Numbered from the stretch's first letter, positions 10,711 to 22,852 are shown. The stretch: 64,000 bases of DNA from Septoria linicola (GCA_024114885.1 CP099418.1:2294001-2358000); one strand, 5' to 3'. The notes: generated by a model not told the origin, from the sequence alone. Made by a program: numbers and translations.

Positions 10711-11688
10711 GGTGTCGGTTGGGTGAAGTAGAGCGTTCTGGTTGTGTTGCTTGTGAAATTGGAACTCGGTGAGTCTGATGTTGTGTGTAATGAGAGGAAA
10801 AGAGTAGCTGGCAGGGAAACAAACATATACTGGGTCGACTGGGTCGTTGCTCTGACGTAAGAGCGATCCGCATGGAAAGCTTTACCGTGCACTGACCGTG
10901 ATTCACTTGCGCGGAAACGAGAATGGCTGCTGCCACTGCTCGGAGGTACCAGCCGCTGTGCCACGACGAAGACGTCGACAAACAACAAGCCCCCCGAGGC
11001 AGCAACTATTATGACGAACACTGAGGCGCGCGCGCTCTTGCATTTACGTTCATCGCACCAATCTATCATTTTGCCAACAAGACTGATCCCACAAGAGTCT
11101 GGGCATTCCTGCACAAAGCATGTCAGCCGCGTCAGCCTACTGTGCGGATGACTGATGATGCAGGCTTTGGCCTACATCATCGTTCACCTTTGTGCAGCAA
11201 GAACCGGATCACATCCTTCCTCCTGCCGGCCGGCACCCAGCCACGTAAGTTTGAGCGCGCCACAATTCACTATCCGCCACTTCTATTGTTAGCCTCCTGC
11301 CTGCCACTGCTTGTGTTTCGTGCATGTGGCGGTGCTTGACGATCCTCGGAGCATGCAGCGTGATCACGATCATTTAGCAGACGCCCTGGACCAGTCGTGC
11401 TCTGGTAGACGAAAATATCCAGAACGGCCTCAGCTTCAATTTCTTATGCAGTGCAACTTCCTCGCCTTTCTGAGCTTTTGGAAGTGACGCCTGATTGCCC
11501 CCTACAATGAGAAGATGAAAACCGTCGTTAGAAGTCGCGACCGCCGTGTTATCATCATATCTTACAAATTACGCTATTGCTACGCTTCGCTAATGTTACA
11601 ATCCAAGATCGATCTATGAGGGTATCTTACAAGCAAATCTCTAGTGAAATCATTCAATCCAACCACTGACGCCAACAAGTCGCTTGCA
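10711..11688. other. Intergenic region upstream of PMP3 and downstream of PRM10
   Basis: 978 bases holding the PMP3 promoter and the 3' region of the PRM10-type gene. Pyrimidine/AC-rich tracts lie just upstream of the PMP3 start on its strand. No gene is supported. Confidence 0.4.
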
Positions 11689-14622
11689 TTAAAAACTGAA
11701 CAGACCGCTTCGCCTTTTACCCAACGGATAAACGACTATAGCGCTCAGGAATAGTCCCACAGTGATGCCAATGGCCACTTGGATCACCGAGTACCCTACT
11801 GTAAAAGCAATGGAGTTCAGGCCCTCCATATTTGTGGAAATCGAGCTCGAATTCGCAACCTGCGTGCCATTGGTTGCATTGCCGGTGATCTGGTTCGCAC
11901 TCGCAATGCCACTCACCAGACTACCATTGACGGCCAGTCCAGACGGGACTTGCACGAAGATGGCCGGCAGCATGGCGGCAGCGGCAAGGGAATAGCCAAC
12001 TCTCCGTGCCGCCGGCTTGAAGATTGACTCTGCGTCACTGTTGGAGTAGGAGCTTCCTTCCTCCAGAGATTTGGGATGTTTCTTGCGAGATTCGATGCGG
12101 AAGATGCGCTTGCGGAAAGCCTTCCAGTGAGGTCTCAAGCGATGCTCCCAGATATCGAGGGCCATGTTCTCCACGCGGCCACCCACACGACTGTATAAGT
12201 TTGCCATGACGCCAATCGCAAGGGCTCCAAGTGTATTGGAGACTTGCGTGTTGCCCGCGAACCTTTTCGCTGAGAAGAAGTTGACAACATAACCCGCAAA
12301 TGCGATGACCATCATCATTGGAGCCTGTTTCCATTTTGCTTGATTGATGATGATCAAGCACATTGTGAAACCAGGCACGAAGAAGAAGAACCAGTATTCG
12401 GGGATCGTATTTCTGCACCCAGTCTCCGATGTTGCGTTCTTGTCAATCATGCCGTACACGGCTGTACCAACAGTGATGCCAAAACCGAGGAACAGCGAGT
12501 AGATGATAGCATAGACCATCCTGACGCTGCCGGCAACGATGGATCGACTTTGCAGCTCCAGAGAAGCGCAGAGCACGGTGTACCCGGGAAGAATCAGAGC
12601 AATAGACGATTGAGCCAAAGCCGAGAAACAAAACAGGTTGCCGCCGTTGATGCTGCCAAATGCGCGGGCTAAAAAGGACGTTACCACCGCCGCGGTGATC
12701 TCGAAGACGTTGGCGTACAGATCAGACCGAGGAGCAATGTAAAGCTGCAATATACCGAGAATCGATCCGAGAATGAATGCAACGGGCAGGTCGATTAGGC
12801 GAGCACCAAAAGCAAATGGTCCAACACAAACCGCAGCGAGTCCATATACCGGGATCCGTATCAGGCGATTGAACTTGTCCTTCCGGCCTGTAATCTCTCT
12901 GAGTCTCCTCGTAGCCTCTTCGACTCCTAAACGATCGTGAACAACTTCCTTGTAGACCTCATGCACATCGCGGAGCTTCCCAAGATCCAGTCCTTGGGCT
13001 ACCTTGACCAATTTGACCTCGCTAGTGTGAGTATCTCGATCCTCGAACGACATGATCATGCTCCCAGGAATGTACAGAAACTGTGCCTCTGTTTCCAGCA
13101 CTCGAGCACTCATGCGCATGTATTCCTCCAATCGATGTGTTGGAGCCCCATATTCCATCAACGACCGGCACAATTTCATCAGATACTTCTGCCGCGCGAT
13201 GGTCTCTGCAATGTGATTTGTGATTCGGTATTGTTCGGCTTGCTTTTGCTTTGCTAATCGATTGAAGACGCCACCAGACCTCGTACGCTTGCCAAGACCA
13301 GGTCGTTTGGCTTGTTCTTGTTGCTCTCGGAGTCGCTGGTTGACTTGCTCGCCAAGTCCAGAGACCGCAGGTGAGCCAAAGCTTGCCGACGATCCGATGA
13401 GCTGCGCCAGGGACGACGTTGACTGAGTCTGGCTCTTCTTATGCGAGTACCAATGAGTCTTTGCATGATTGGGAGTGCTAGAACCAGACTCGGGGGGCGA
13501 GTGTTGTGGCGTTGACATGGCGCTCGTGTTCTGACTGTAGTCACCGCTCAGAGGTCGGATATGAGCTTTTAGCAGTCCTCCAGATGGAGACCGTGCATGG
13601 CGACCTTCATGTGGAGAAGCCTCGCCATACAATTTCAGCAAGTTTCCCAGGATACCACCCCGATACTTCGTAGGCCGTGGCTGATAATCTTCCATGAAGT
13701 CGCGTTCTTCTGTTGGAGTGACATTGCCAGGTGTCACGGCACCGGAAGCACCTCCAGAGCCAGGATCCACCTGGAACTGTTCATGTTGATAACCGCCTCT
13801 TGCGACAGTGTGCCTTCGAACAAGCTTGAATGCTTCCTCTTCAGCGGCCCTTCTTGATCTTTCGAGCCCGTTGAGGGTTCGCTCGTCATCTGAAACTTCA
13901 TCATCTACATTCCCAAGCAGATCTGGAACTGGACGATCATAAGTCAAACTGATTGACATTCTCCTGGTCCGCTCTGGTGACACGTTTCGCGAATTAGGCT
14001 CAGAGAGCATTCGTTCGTCGGTCTCAAGCCTTTTTGCCTTCTCGTACGCCTTTTGAGTGGCTCTCTGCCTCTTTGACCTCTCGCCGTCATCGAAACCTTC
14101 GACATCTACCATAGGGTCTTCTGCGATAGGCGGACTTCGAGGTCGACGAAGCGCGGGCCTTGGTCTTGGCACATTCAGACTGTCCACAAGTCCGCTTCGA
14201 ATCTGCTCTGTTTGCTGTTGCGATAGTTGAGGTAAGTGAGATTTGCTAACATCCGGAAGCAGTTGGTCGCCACTGCTGCTTCTTGTATGTGCGTGATGCA
14301 AGGGTGTATTCAGACCGCTTGCTTCTGGTGATCCTCCATAGCTTGGACTCATGTTCAGAGGCGAGGTCGCGCCACTAGGAGAAGTTTCAACCCAACTCAA
14401 GCGTTGACTACGGTCACGCGCTAGTTCTGCATTGCCGGAGAAGCCAACTCTCTTCTTGCCTTTAGATGGGCCCAAACGATGTTCCGTCGGTGTACCCCCG
14501 TCTGTGCCTGTCACTACACCACTCGAAGTTGGGGTGTGCTTGGGCGACTCCGACGACATGGTAGGGGGTTCCCCACGGAAAGGGTTGAATGGATTGTCGA
14601 GCTCCTCGACCGGGGTAGACAT
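11689..14622 (-). CDS. PRM10: Prm10-like ThrE-family membrane transporter
   Basis: Single exon of 977 residues. The first ~450 residues are polar, Ser/Pro-rich and probably disordered. From about residue 470 comes the ThrE/DUF1212 domain: YLMKLCRSLMEYGAPTHRLE, then ARVLETEAQFLYIPGSMIMS and a soluble segment. After that come about ten membrane helices, among them IRIPVYGLAAVCVGPFAFGA, FCFSALAQSSIALILPGYTV and VYAIIYSLFLGFGITVGTAV. The family includes bacterial threonine/serine exporters and yeast pheromone-regulated Prm10; the substrate in fungi is not established. The C-terminal part ends in a helix pair followed by KRRSGLFSF. A glycosylation-prone loop with several NxS/T sites lies between the last helices. 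The start ATG has upstream stops and no better alternative. Confidence 0.9.
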   Translation of the reverse strand: MSTPVEELDNPFNPFRGEPPTMSSESPKHTPTSSGVVTGTDGGTPTEHRLGPSKGKKRVGFSGNAELARDRSQRLSWVETSPSGATSPLNMSPSYGGSPEASGLNTPLHHAHTRSSSGDQLLPDVSKSHLPQLSQQQTEQIRSGLVDSLNVPRPRPALRRPRSPPIAEDPMVDVEGFDDGERSKRQRATQKAYEKAKRLETDERMLSEPNSRNVSPERTRRMSISLTYDRPVPDLLGNVDDEVSDDERTLNGLERSRRAAEEEAFKLVRRHTVARGGYQHEQFQVDPGSGGASGAVTPGNVTPTEERDFMEDYQPRPTKYRGGILGNLLKLYGEASPHEGRHARSPSGGLLKAHIRPLSGDYSQNTSAMSTPQHSPPESGSSTPNHAKTHWYSHKKSQTQSTSSLAQLIGSSASFGSPAVSGLGEQVNQRLREQQEQAKRPGLGKRTRSGGVFNRLAKQKQAEQYRITNHIAETIARQKYLMKLCRSLMEYGAPTHRLEEYMRMSARVLETEAQFLYIPGSMIMSFEDRDTHTSEVKLVKVAQGLDLGKLRDVHEVYKEVVHDRLGVEEATRRLREITGRKDKFNRLIRIPVYGLAAVCVGPFAFGARLIDLPVAFILGSILGILQLYIAPRSDLYANVFEITAAVVTSFLARAFGSINGGNLFCFSALAQSSIALILPGYTVLCASLELQSRSIVAGSVRMVYAIIYSLFLGFGITVGTAVYGMIDKNATSETGCRNTIPEYWFFFFVPGFTMCLIIINQAKWKQAPMMMVIAFAGYVVNFFSAKRFAGNTQVSNTLGALAIGVMANLYSRVGGRVENMALDIWEHRLRPHWKAFRKRIFRIESRKKHPKSLEEGSSYSNSDAESIFKPAARRVGYSLAAAAMLPAIFVQVPSGLAVNGSLVSGIASANQITGNATNGTQVANSSSISTNMEGLNSIAFTVGYSVIQVAIGITVGLFLSAIVVYPLGKRRSGLFSF

Positions 14623-16045
14623 GGCGAGGATGAGTCTCGCACAATGTTCAAGTCGGACAACAACGAAGTGGATGATCCGGATCCGTCAGGTTGGTCAGAC
14701 CAGTCTACCGGGTCTTGTTCAGGCCTCCCACTTGCGAACAAAGAACGCTGCCCGCGATAGACACAACGATAGTCTGGGTCTCCAAGACAGTGTGTTAAGG
14801 GGGCCAATCCTGTGATTGGAGAAAGCCACTGATGGTAGAGTCTTTTGGAGCGAACGTGTGAAATGTCGGATAGTGGCGAAGTAATGAGGGTTTCCAAGAG
14901 AGTTATGTTTGAAGACCAGAAGTTAGTGATTAGTGATGAAATAGCCACGTTGAGTCGGAACGTGAAGAGGGTCTGGCAGAGTCGTGAGTCGTATCATGAG
15001 CATGTGCTGCAACCGTGGCGACGCTGGCGGTGGACGCAACGGAGTTCCAGAAGGGAAGCGAAGATCGCGGATGTGGACGTCAAGCAATTGCACTTATCAG
15101 CAAGACCCACCACTCTGCACGTGGAATGCTCAATCATCGCAACATCTTGTGTCCCTCAGCGGAGTCGTGCGCGGCCTGTTGGCCCGGGCAGGCCATGCCA
15201 CCGAACATGCTATCATCAGTAGCCAGCAAGCAACAAGAGCCAGCAGAGAAAAACAGAAACCTTCTCACCGTCCCAGCGCTGCAACTCGGGTCTTTGGCGT
15301 TCGAGACCAGAAGTCTAATCATCTTACCGAAGTAGAGGCGTCTCGGAAAGGCTACCAGTCAGCGACTACGTGAGATCTTGGTAGGCATGCTGGCCACTGC
15401 GCTATCTCTTCGTGGTAATGCGAGCCCAAACGTATTTCAGAAGCGCGCATCGCGACGATAGCGGAAATCTCGTTCTGCAGGATCCCGACTTTCCAGCAAG
15501 CGCAGGGCAAGACAGAAGCGGATCCGCTATGCTGCAGTGTTTTGTGGAGCATAGAACGCTGCAAGGACTCTCAACAAACACAGTGGTGAGAAACAAGAAC
15601 GGAGGTGCCGCGTCAGGAAGAGTCGGTCTTGGAGCCAAGCAAAATTCTGATCGACTGATTTCACTTACACTTTGGCTAGAGAGCTCACCCATACAAAATT
15701 AGAAGTCGTTGGAACGTTCACATGCAAGTCAGGATGATTCGAAAACGACGCAAAGATGTCGTGATTGCGTTTTGATAACTCTATACTTGAGTGCAAACTG
15801 CTCAATCATGCAGGTCGTGTCAGTCTTTACAGCACACAATGCCACCGATGCGCTCGCTACTCAGGTTCGTGAACAGGTATGCTATGAGATCAGAGGTCCA
15901 CCGCTATATTTGCTGGACGCGTCTCCTGAACGCGAAAATGGTGCATGCGGTGGCAGTGACTCTCTCCACAGTACGTCACCCGGTCATAACGCGAAACACA
16001 TCAACGTGTCGCTTGCTGCATTGATGATTGTGCAAGTCAACGGCA
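14623..16045. other. Intergenic region between PRM10 and NAD kinase
   Basis: 1.4 kb that should hold the PRM10 promoter and leader and the NAD kinase 3' end. Several 60-160 codon frames overlap on both strands; none shows domain-like composition and I call none. Confidence 0.4.
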
Positions 16046-17809
16046 TCAGCTCCATCGCTTCTTCGTTTCGGCGTTCCGGCCTGGATCCGATTGTCCATAT
16101 CCAGAGTCAGCAGACACAGTCTCATCGTCATCCTCGAAATCGATGTCAAATTCTGGCTCACGGTGGCCGTTGTTTTCCTCAGCGCCATCTCCTTCCTCAT
16201 CCCCTGCCCAACCTTTCTGTTCAGCAGCCCGGGTATTCCATCGTAGCGTTCTGGATATGCTGTCGAACCATTCTAATGGTTGTCCCATGACAGTAGGGAA
16301 AGGATACTGAGACGCACGAACAACGACCTCATCGCCTCGGCCAAGCTCTACACGGCCTTTACCATCGAACGAAACAAAAGCACCTCCTCTACCTGTGGAA
16401 GGGATGGCCACTTTGAGGGCCATGTCGTCGTTGAGCAGCATAGGTCTGAAGGACAAGGTATGCGGGCAAATGGGAGTCAACAGTATGGCCGGAATATCGG
16501 GGTGAACCAGACTTCCACCAGCACTGAGCGAGTACGCTGTGCTTCCCGTGGGTGTGCTGAGTATGATTCCATCTGCACTAATTCTAGTGAGCAGACTTTC
16601 GTTCGCGTACAGATCGAGGCTGGAAATGTAAGAACTTGGCCCGCGGTCAATAACCAGCTCGTTCAGGACTTCATGCGTCTCGCCTTCGATCTTGGCTGAG
16701 TGTGCCTCGCTTTCGCCGTTCTGGCCATGTGTACTCGCAGTGGTAGACACGCTAGTCGTTGACGCACCAGACGATTGCAAGATAGATGACGCTGCTGATC
16801 GATAAACAGTGCAAGTGAACCGCATTCGTAGATTCACTCTCATACCATCTTGGCCCATGACTCGGTTCAGCTGATCCTTGTATTGCTTGAAATCATGATT
16901 CGTAAGAAAGCCCAATGAGCCCAGTGAGAATGCCATGACTGGTGGGGCAATGCGCTGAAATAGCCAAGATGTATAAAGCACAGTTCCATCACCCCCTAAG
17001 GTTAAGACCAAGTCGAACAGTTCTGGCTTTTCAAGGCACACAGACGGCGTCCAGAAATGCACCATGTCTTTGAATCGCTCGTCCTTTGCCAGAAGAGAGT
17101 CAATGTCAAATCGCTTCGACCGCCGTAGCTTGGAGTCGATCCAGACGTGGACCCCAACGTCCTTCCCATATCTCGGCGTGGCAAGTAAAAACCCCGCCAG
17201 TTCCCTTGTAAGGGCCACGAGCGTGTTGTCCCGGGCCTTCGTGACAATCATGACATTTCTGACTGCTCGTTTTAATGGTCGCCTTTGAAGTTGTCTAGAC
17301 ACTTCTCGCACGCTTGCCGCTGTCTGCATCAGGCGAGAATGCGATAATTGATCGTCGCCCTTGACCTCTTCCAACACTTTCTCAATGTTTACAGCATCCC
17401 CAAACCGCTTGTGGAAAAAGCATGGACTAGTCAAGGCAGCCAAACGAGCCATGGAAGGGGTGTCGGACCATATGTTGAATCTTGCCATGGCGTCTTTGAT
17501 ATCTCCTTGCTCTCTCGGTGTCCTCGAGCGCTTCTCGTCGAGCATGTCTTCGGCTACACTCTGCGCCGCAAAGACTTGCGGAGCTGGAGGCGGAACCTCT
17601 CGTTGTCCGGTAGAGAACCGGCGGGGCGTGCTATCAAGCATAGGAAACTCTCTGTCAAAGGAATCCCTCCTAACCGGCGTCTTTGACAGCGCTTCGCCCA
17701 GTGCTGACCGCGCCGGTGTTCGCGCTCCAGTGTTCGGTGTTCCCGGATGCGATCTGCGCTGCTGACTCTCCATGATAGCGAAGGATGTTCGATCGGAATC
17801 GATCCTCAT
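16046..17809 (-). CDS. NAD kinase (ATP-NAD kinase, Utr1/Yef1 type)
   Basis: Single exon of about 587 residues from the ATG at 17809; an in-frame ATG at 17773 (MESQQRRSH) is an equally possible start. The enzyme phosphorylates NAD to NADP in the cytosol. The N-terminal ~110 residues are Ser/Thr/Pro rich, with several TP/SP sites. The kinase core starts at NVMIVTKARDNTLVALTREL, contains the diagnostic LVLTLGGDGTVLYTSWLFQ with the GGDGT catalytic aspartate, AFSLGSLGFLTNHDF, NELVIDRGPSSYISSLDLY and ADGIILSTPTGSTAYSLSAG. The C-terminus is an acidic tail. A Ser/Thr-rich insert lies between FTCTVYR and LNELVIDRG, as in other filamentous fungi. The lack of a mitochondrial presequence favours a Utr1-type rather than Pos5-type enzyme. 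Confidence 0.94.
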   Translation of the reverse strand: MRIDSDRTSFAIMESQQRRSHPGTPNTGARTPARSALGEALSKTPVRRDSFDREFPMLDSTPRRFSTGQREVPPPAPQVFAAQSVAEDMLDEKRSRTPREQGDIKDAMARFNIWSDTPSMARLAALTSPCFFHKRFGDAVNIEKVLEEVKGDDQLSHSRLMQTAASVREVSRQLQRRPLKRAVRNVMIVTKARDNTLVALTRELAGFLLATPRYGKDVGVHVWIDSKLRRSKRFDIDSLLAKDERFKDMVHFWTPSVCLEKPELFDLVLTLGGDGTVLYTSWLFQRIAPPVMAFSLGSLGFLTNHDFKQYKDQLNRVMGQDGMRVNLRMRFTCTVYRSAASSILQSSGASTTSVSTTASTHGQNGESEAHSAKIEGETHEVLNELVIDRGPSSYISSLDLYANESLLTRISADGIILSTPTGSTAYSLSAGGSLVHPDIPAILLTPICPHTLSFRPMLLNDDMALKVAIPSTGRGGAFVSFDGKGRVELGRGDEVVVRASQYPFPTVMGQPLEWFDSISRTLRWNTRAAEQKGWAGDEEGDGAEENNGHREPEFDIDFEDDDETVSADSGYGQSDPGRNAETKKRWS

Positions 17810-18492
17810 CAAGTCTCAATCGACCAATAGCCGGTCTCACGCAGTCGATGGTGGAAGTGGGGTGGTACTAGTAGGACGCAGTGGTGTCGGCGTTTGCGCG
17901 GAGATGGCACAGGTACACCTTACGATGAATGTTACCGCAGCTGCATAGTGGCAGAGATATCTCGGCAGAGCGTAGCTCGTGGAGTCAGAGAAGAAGATTG
18001 GAGCATGAGTGCCGTCGGGCACCTGGCCATGTTCGGGGTTTGGGCAGATGCAGGTTGTAAATGCCGGTGATGAATATCATCGTCAATCGCGAGCGGAGAA
18101 ACTGCTCGGTCCGTCTGTTTCCAAGGCAAGTGGTGTCATTTCGTCGTCTGTTGCATCGCTGCAGCTACCTGCGTAACTGATATTGAGTGCTGCACAGTCG
18201 CAACTGTGGCCGGTAAGTCGTTGACACTTTGTTCAGATGATTTGTGTTGCAGTCTAGACACGACGATGACTGATCGAGAGCTCTCGGTTGATCACCACAA
18301 TCGAACCCGGCCCGAAGATTTCCACAATCGGCACCATCCCAGCACAAAACATTGCAGACTGGAGACCTTTTATCAGATGCGCGATAGAGATGACTTTTCA
18401 AAAGGCTTGGAAAGCAGTGCCTTGCTACTGATGAGTGATGTACATGTGTCACGATACGGTACTTCAGCAGACAACTGCCATCATATTATTGC
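17810..18492. other. Intergenic region between NAD kinase and CsbD-like gene
   Basis: Promoter side of NAD kinase and 3' flank of the CsbD-like gene; no further feature recognised. Confidence 0.4.
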
Positions 18493-19223
18493 TCACTTCC
18501 TCTCAGCCTCTGCCTGCTTCTGTACCTCACTCTCTACACCACGCTGAAGTGTCTTGCCTTGATCGTGTTGTGCCTCCCGTCGGATCTGAAGAAGGTCAGC
18601 CTTTGCATTCCCACATAGTGCGTCCTCTTGCGGCGTGTCGTGTAATCGGAATCGAGAAAAGCCGCTTACCTGCTCTTCACGGTCGCCTGTCAGGCCTGCG
18701 ACTGCGCCGCCAACCGTGCCGGCGACACGGTTCGAGATTCCAGAACCAAGATCATTGAGTTGGCCTTGGGCTTCCTCTTCTTTACCTTGTGCATTCTGCT
18801 GCTGACCCTCTTTCTTAAGGCCTTCAAAGCCAAGAGCACCGCCGACAAACTCCTTCCCCGCTCCTACAGTCTGGTTCCAGCTGCCCTGTTGACGGTTTGG
18901 ATCGTTGGCTGCAACGCCAGAGGCTGATACAGAGTAGCCTCCGACTGTAGCGCCAGCTTGAGAAACCTCGTTGCGAGCGTCGGCAACCTCTTTCTTGTCT
19001 ATAAATGAGAACTCACTTAGGACAGATCAACGTGAGATATGCTTGACTCGGGACTCACGTTCTCCTTGCGCCTGATCTATCGTGCTGCCCGTAAGAGAAC
19101 CGATGGCACTCTGAGCGGCGCCAGTCACCTTCTGCGTAAGTGTCAACAGTGCAGTCCATCCACATGGGGCTGTAGCAGTACCTCATAGGTCGACTGGAGA
19201 GTGCTGTTGTTCTGGTCAGACAT
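18493..19223 (-). CDS. CsbD-like stress protein (Hmp1-type), four exons
   Basis: No single long frame covers it. Exons 19223-19182, 19131-19059, 18998-18670 and 18600-18493 join in phase to 183 residues. The product starts MSDQNNSTLQSTYEKVTGAA and contains a CsbD-type segment, QSAIGSLTGSTIDQAQGE. A second, related segment follows: GALGFEGLKKEGQQQNAQGK and DLGSGISNRVAGTVGGAVAG. It is hydrophilic, rich in Gly, Gln, Ala and Glu, and lacks a signal peptide, like small fungal proteins annotated as CsbD-domain or 'mismatched base pair and cruciform DNA recognition protein'. In bacteria CsbD is a general stress protein; the fungal role is poorly defined. The C-terminus is a charged helix ending QKQAEAERK. 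All introns have GT-AG ends; the third, in phase 0, separates the last exon. Confidence 0.82.
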
Positions 19224-19826
19224 CTTCAATTGTTCTGTGCTGGTCGTTGGTTTCAGATAGAGTTGGCTGCAAGTAGTTGTTGAGATGTGAACGCTTCAGA
19301 GGGACGCAAGGACGTTTTGTAGACATCGGGAACACATATCAGAATGGTTTATGTATCGCACGCGCCTGGGCCACGAGCCCAATGACGTAGCAGCTCGATC
19401 TTGTGAAGAACTGCACACCCACTCCAGCCCGCCTCTATCACACGTGGCTAGCCGTTCGGGTCCAGAACGTCCAGCTCGTTTCGATGTCTCCTAGCTCGGC
19501 CCAGGACAGTAGCGCAGCAGCTCTTCACCATGTTTAAGCCGCCAATTCTCAACGTCTTCGTGAGCACTCAGTACAGGAGCTTTGTTCAATGTGTCCATTT
19601 CTCCATTAAAATCATTGCCGTGTCGATGCTGCATCATTCTGAGCAAACAGCAGGCGGTTTCATATAAAAGCAATCATCCCAACCAGCAGCACCAAAGTGC
19701 TCAGGTTCTATATTCAATCCAACAGTGCCATAGGCTGTCGCTTACAATATGGCCAAGTCCATATCTCGTCAGATGTCTTTTGGTACACGGCAATCTTATG
19801 CCCACATAGCACATACTCGATCAGAT
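19224..19826. other. Intergenic region between CsbD-like gene and FACB
   Basis: Promoter of the CsbD-like gene and the 3' end of the acetate regulator gene. Nothing else recognised. Confidence 0.4.
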
Positions 19827-22727
19827 TCAAAGACTGACCCAATCTCCGCTTCCAAACCCATTCAGCCCATCATCGGCAGGCACCACAAACCCTCGGAAAC
19901 TCTCTGATGCCTGCGTAACAGTCCAATCGTCCTGCGGTGTAGATCCTGAGCCGAAGTCTTCGCTACCACTTAGTCCGTCATCGGCGGATGAGAACGATAG
20001 AATACTTGCTGGCGTGTGGTTGATTGGCGTCAGACCGGGATTACTCGAGCTTCCACTTGTGGTGTTGCTCTCCGTCTGGCATAACGCCCACAGATCCTGC
20101 GACCACGCGATAGGTGTCTCACCGCCTACAAAGGCAGACGTCGATGAGCTGGTCATGAGATGAGTATTTGGAGTGTCAATGAGCGCATCAATGGGTGGTC
20201 CACCATAGCAGGCATCGTAGATATTGGTTTCGCCATTGTCCAGGGATCCGAGTAGCTTTTCCCAGTCCGTTGGACCGGGCTCAGTTTTGACAGGTTGAGT
20301 GTTGCGGTTGCTGGGTGGAGAGGTCGACGTCTCAGGTTCGTTGCCAAAAGAGAGATAATCAAGATTCGGCAGCTTCTTCCTAGCAGAATGCGGCTTTGGC
20401 TTGAGCTGCGGGGGCGCCGATGGTCGCACAGATCCATTCCCGGTCACAGTAGACTGAGGTCGACTGTAGAGATTGCTTGGACTCCGTGCTGGCTCAGAGC
20501 GTGATATGTGGGATGGACTGTACGACATCTGAGGTTGGAGTGAAGGCGTGCTTTGTGTTTGTTGGCTGTGCGGATGTAGGTTGATTTGGTGGACGGTCGC
20601 TCGTCTGTATTCTGTTAGCGCTATGGGAAGCTTGAACATCGAAGTCTGGTAGCACGTACCTTCCGTCAATTGCGTCACTCTTCTGGACCTTGTTGCTACT
20701 GCTTGGTGTGAAACGAGATGCAATAGCCTTGAGCTGTTTCCTGGTCGAGCTGTGTGAGCTGGCGCCGCCCGAAGACAATTGGCCGTCCGAATTGTGCCGT
20801 GATAATGGTGGCATCTTCGTTGTTGATCCGGGTTGAGTCGAGGGTGGTGCCACAAACGAGTTGGCTACACGTTGAAACTCGGCCGCGCATGGCGCAGAAG
20901 TCTTCTTCAACACACCCACGACCGCTGCCAGCATCTTGCTGTTGTCCTTAAGGATCTTCGAGCTGCCGTCTAGGCCAAGCCCTTGGAAGAGCAGCCCGAA
21001 ACCCGAGAGCACGAGGACCTCATCACGGTTGAGGCAGAAGGAGAAGCTCAGTGCTCTTTCGTCCAGAAGCTGGACGATCTGGATCATATGCTTGCATGAG
21101 CTGGCCATGGTTATCATGGAGGACTGCGACCGTGCACCCAGTGAAGCACAGATGACGGGACGCTGTATTAGCGAGCGGATGTAGTGGTAAGTCAAGGAGA
21201 GCAGGGGCGATCGGCTGCTGATTGTGCCCGTGCTGGGCTTGTCTTGGGCAAATTGCAGGCGAAGATGAGGTGGCAGGGATGTGCTCCAATTTTCAAGCTC
21301 GTCTGAGAGTTCAGACAGCTTCTTTAACGAAAGCTCGTACGAGGACTTTGCAGGAAACACTTCTTCCAGTACTTTGGACAGGATCCGTGAAGCGCGGAAC
21401 AAAGACAACGCGCTAGAGACCTTGGTGGATTCACCTGGAAGGGTCGGCTGAAAGCCTCGTTCGGTGACGTACTCGTCATCCGCGTCGACTGGCATTTCAC
21501 AATGCACGTCCTCATCTTTGAGCTGCTTTGGAAGTCCTAGCAAGACCGCCGTAAAGCTGTCCACGGTGTAGAGTGTCCAGAATACCTTTTTCCTTGTTTC
21601 GCAAGTCAAGGTGCCCAACGCGAAACGTTTCTGCGACTGGTGCAGGCCAAGTCTGGTGCACAGTGTTGTAGAGAGCGCTTTGTAATGGAGCAGTCGAGTG
21701 AAGTCGCCCTTTTGCACACAGAACAATTGAGCAAGAATCAGAGCCTGTAGAGTGCCCATGGTTTTGTCTTGAATGATGGTGTCGAGAGCAGCTTTCCACT
21801 GCGCTTCGAAACTTTTCAGGTCTGGCGATGAACGCGTCCCCATGGACAGTGCAGCAATACCAAAAACAAGATTCAGCTGAGCAATCTCTGCCTTGTCGGT
21901 CACATCATCTGGCTCAGCTACGTATCGTCCATACAGAGTCAAGAATGTCGGTTTGTGCAGTACAGGGAAAAGGGGTGACCATTCCTGGAAGTATATATTG
22001 ATCATTTGGTCAGACACCATGCGCGCTGGAGCATGGGAAGGAACTGGTGTGGCGGGCGAGCTGGCCTCCGTCGTCTTCGGCATGGCGCTCGCCAGTAACG
22101 TCGAGACATCGATGTCTTGTGTCGATCTCCCGGTCTCTTCCACGCGGTGTTTGAAGGCTTCGATAAATGTCCTGCCACTGGACGTGCCGGAAAAGTACGA
22201 GTCTGCTCCATCATCATCCAGCAGATATGGCGATTGTTGGACCTGGAACAAATCATCTTTGGGCGTTGAGTCACGCTTGGTGAGGGCCGGCGGTTCCACC
22301 GACGTCGTTGAGGGCCGCCGCGGTGAGGGTAACTGCATTTGATGTGACGACTGTGAGTGCAGTCGCGAAAGCATGTCGATCTTCTCATCTTTCTCGTCCA
22401 GCAAGTCTTTCAGCTCTCTGACTTCCTGCTCCAAGCTCCGCACCCTTTCTTCGAGCGATTCTGTATAACCTCTGGGAAATGCTCTTCTACTGAGCTTGTC
22501 GCTCGTCTTGCACTCGAAGCCTACATTGGAGCACTGTGAACAGCATGGTCGGATACCGTCACATCGGATCTTCTTGCTTCGACATCTGCACATGTAAGAA
22601 GATGCAATTGGAAGATGGAGCAGCAGCACTGCGCTGAATACTTTGCCTACCTGTCGCACGCTTGCGCGATCCTCGATTGTGCGTTCAAGCCGACCTTGAT
22701 GACCTTCATTGGGAGGATGCCCGGCAT
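19827..22727 (-). CDS. facB: FacB/Cat8-type Zn2Cys6 activator of acetate utilisation
   Basis: Exons 22727-22651, 22585-20660 and 20604-19827 join to 926 residues. The N-terminus MPGILPMKVIKVG followed by SRIAQACDRCRSKKIRCDG matches FacB/Cat8 proteins. The zinc cluster has Cys 24, 27, 34, 41, 44 and 51 (CX2CX6CX6CX2CX6C). A leucine-zipper-like coiled coil (RVRSLEQEVRELKDLLDEKD) follows for dimerisation. A fungal-specific middle homology domain then spans about residues 240-520. The last exon carries the conserved acidic end, LDYLSFGNEP, TDWEKLLGSLDNGETNIYDA and AWSQDLWALC. FacB and Cat8 activate acetyl-CoA synthetase, glyoxylate-cycle and gluconeogenic genes and are glucose repressed. Intron 1 interrupts the zinc cluster just before its second Cys. 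The frame starting at 22782 ignores this intron and is not the protein N-terminus. Confidence 0.93.
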
Positions 22728-22852
22728 GGTGGGTGAGGAGTGTGGCCGCAGTGGCAGCAGCTCGCGGGTGCGATAACTGCAATCGTCAGGTCCCAATGGA
22801 CTGGGCTGCACCAGGAAGAGAGCAGTGGCCGAGGCCGTGGCCAGGATCCAGA

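Noticed and set aside
22652..22782. Alternative N-terminus of FacB reading through the first intron
   Set aside because: It destroys the zinc cluster; splicing to the ATG at 22727 gives the canonical Zn2Cys6 motif.
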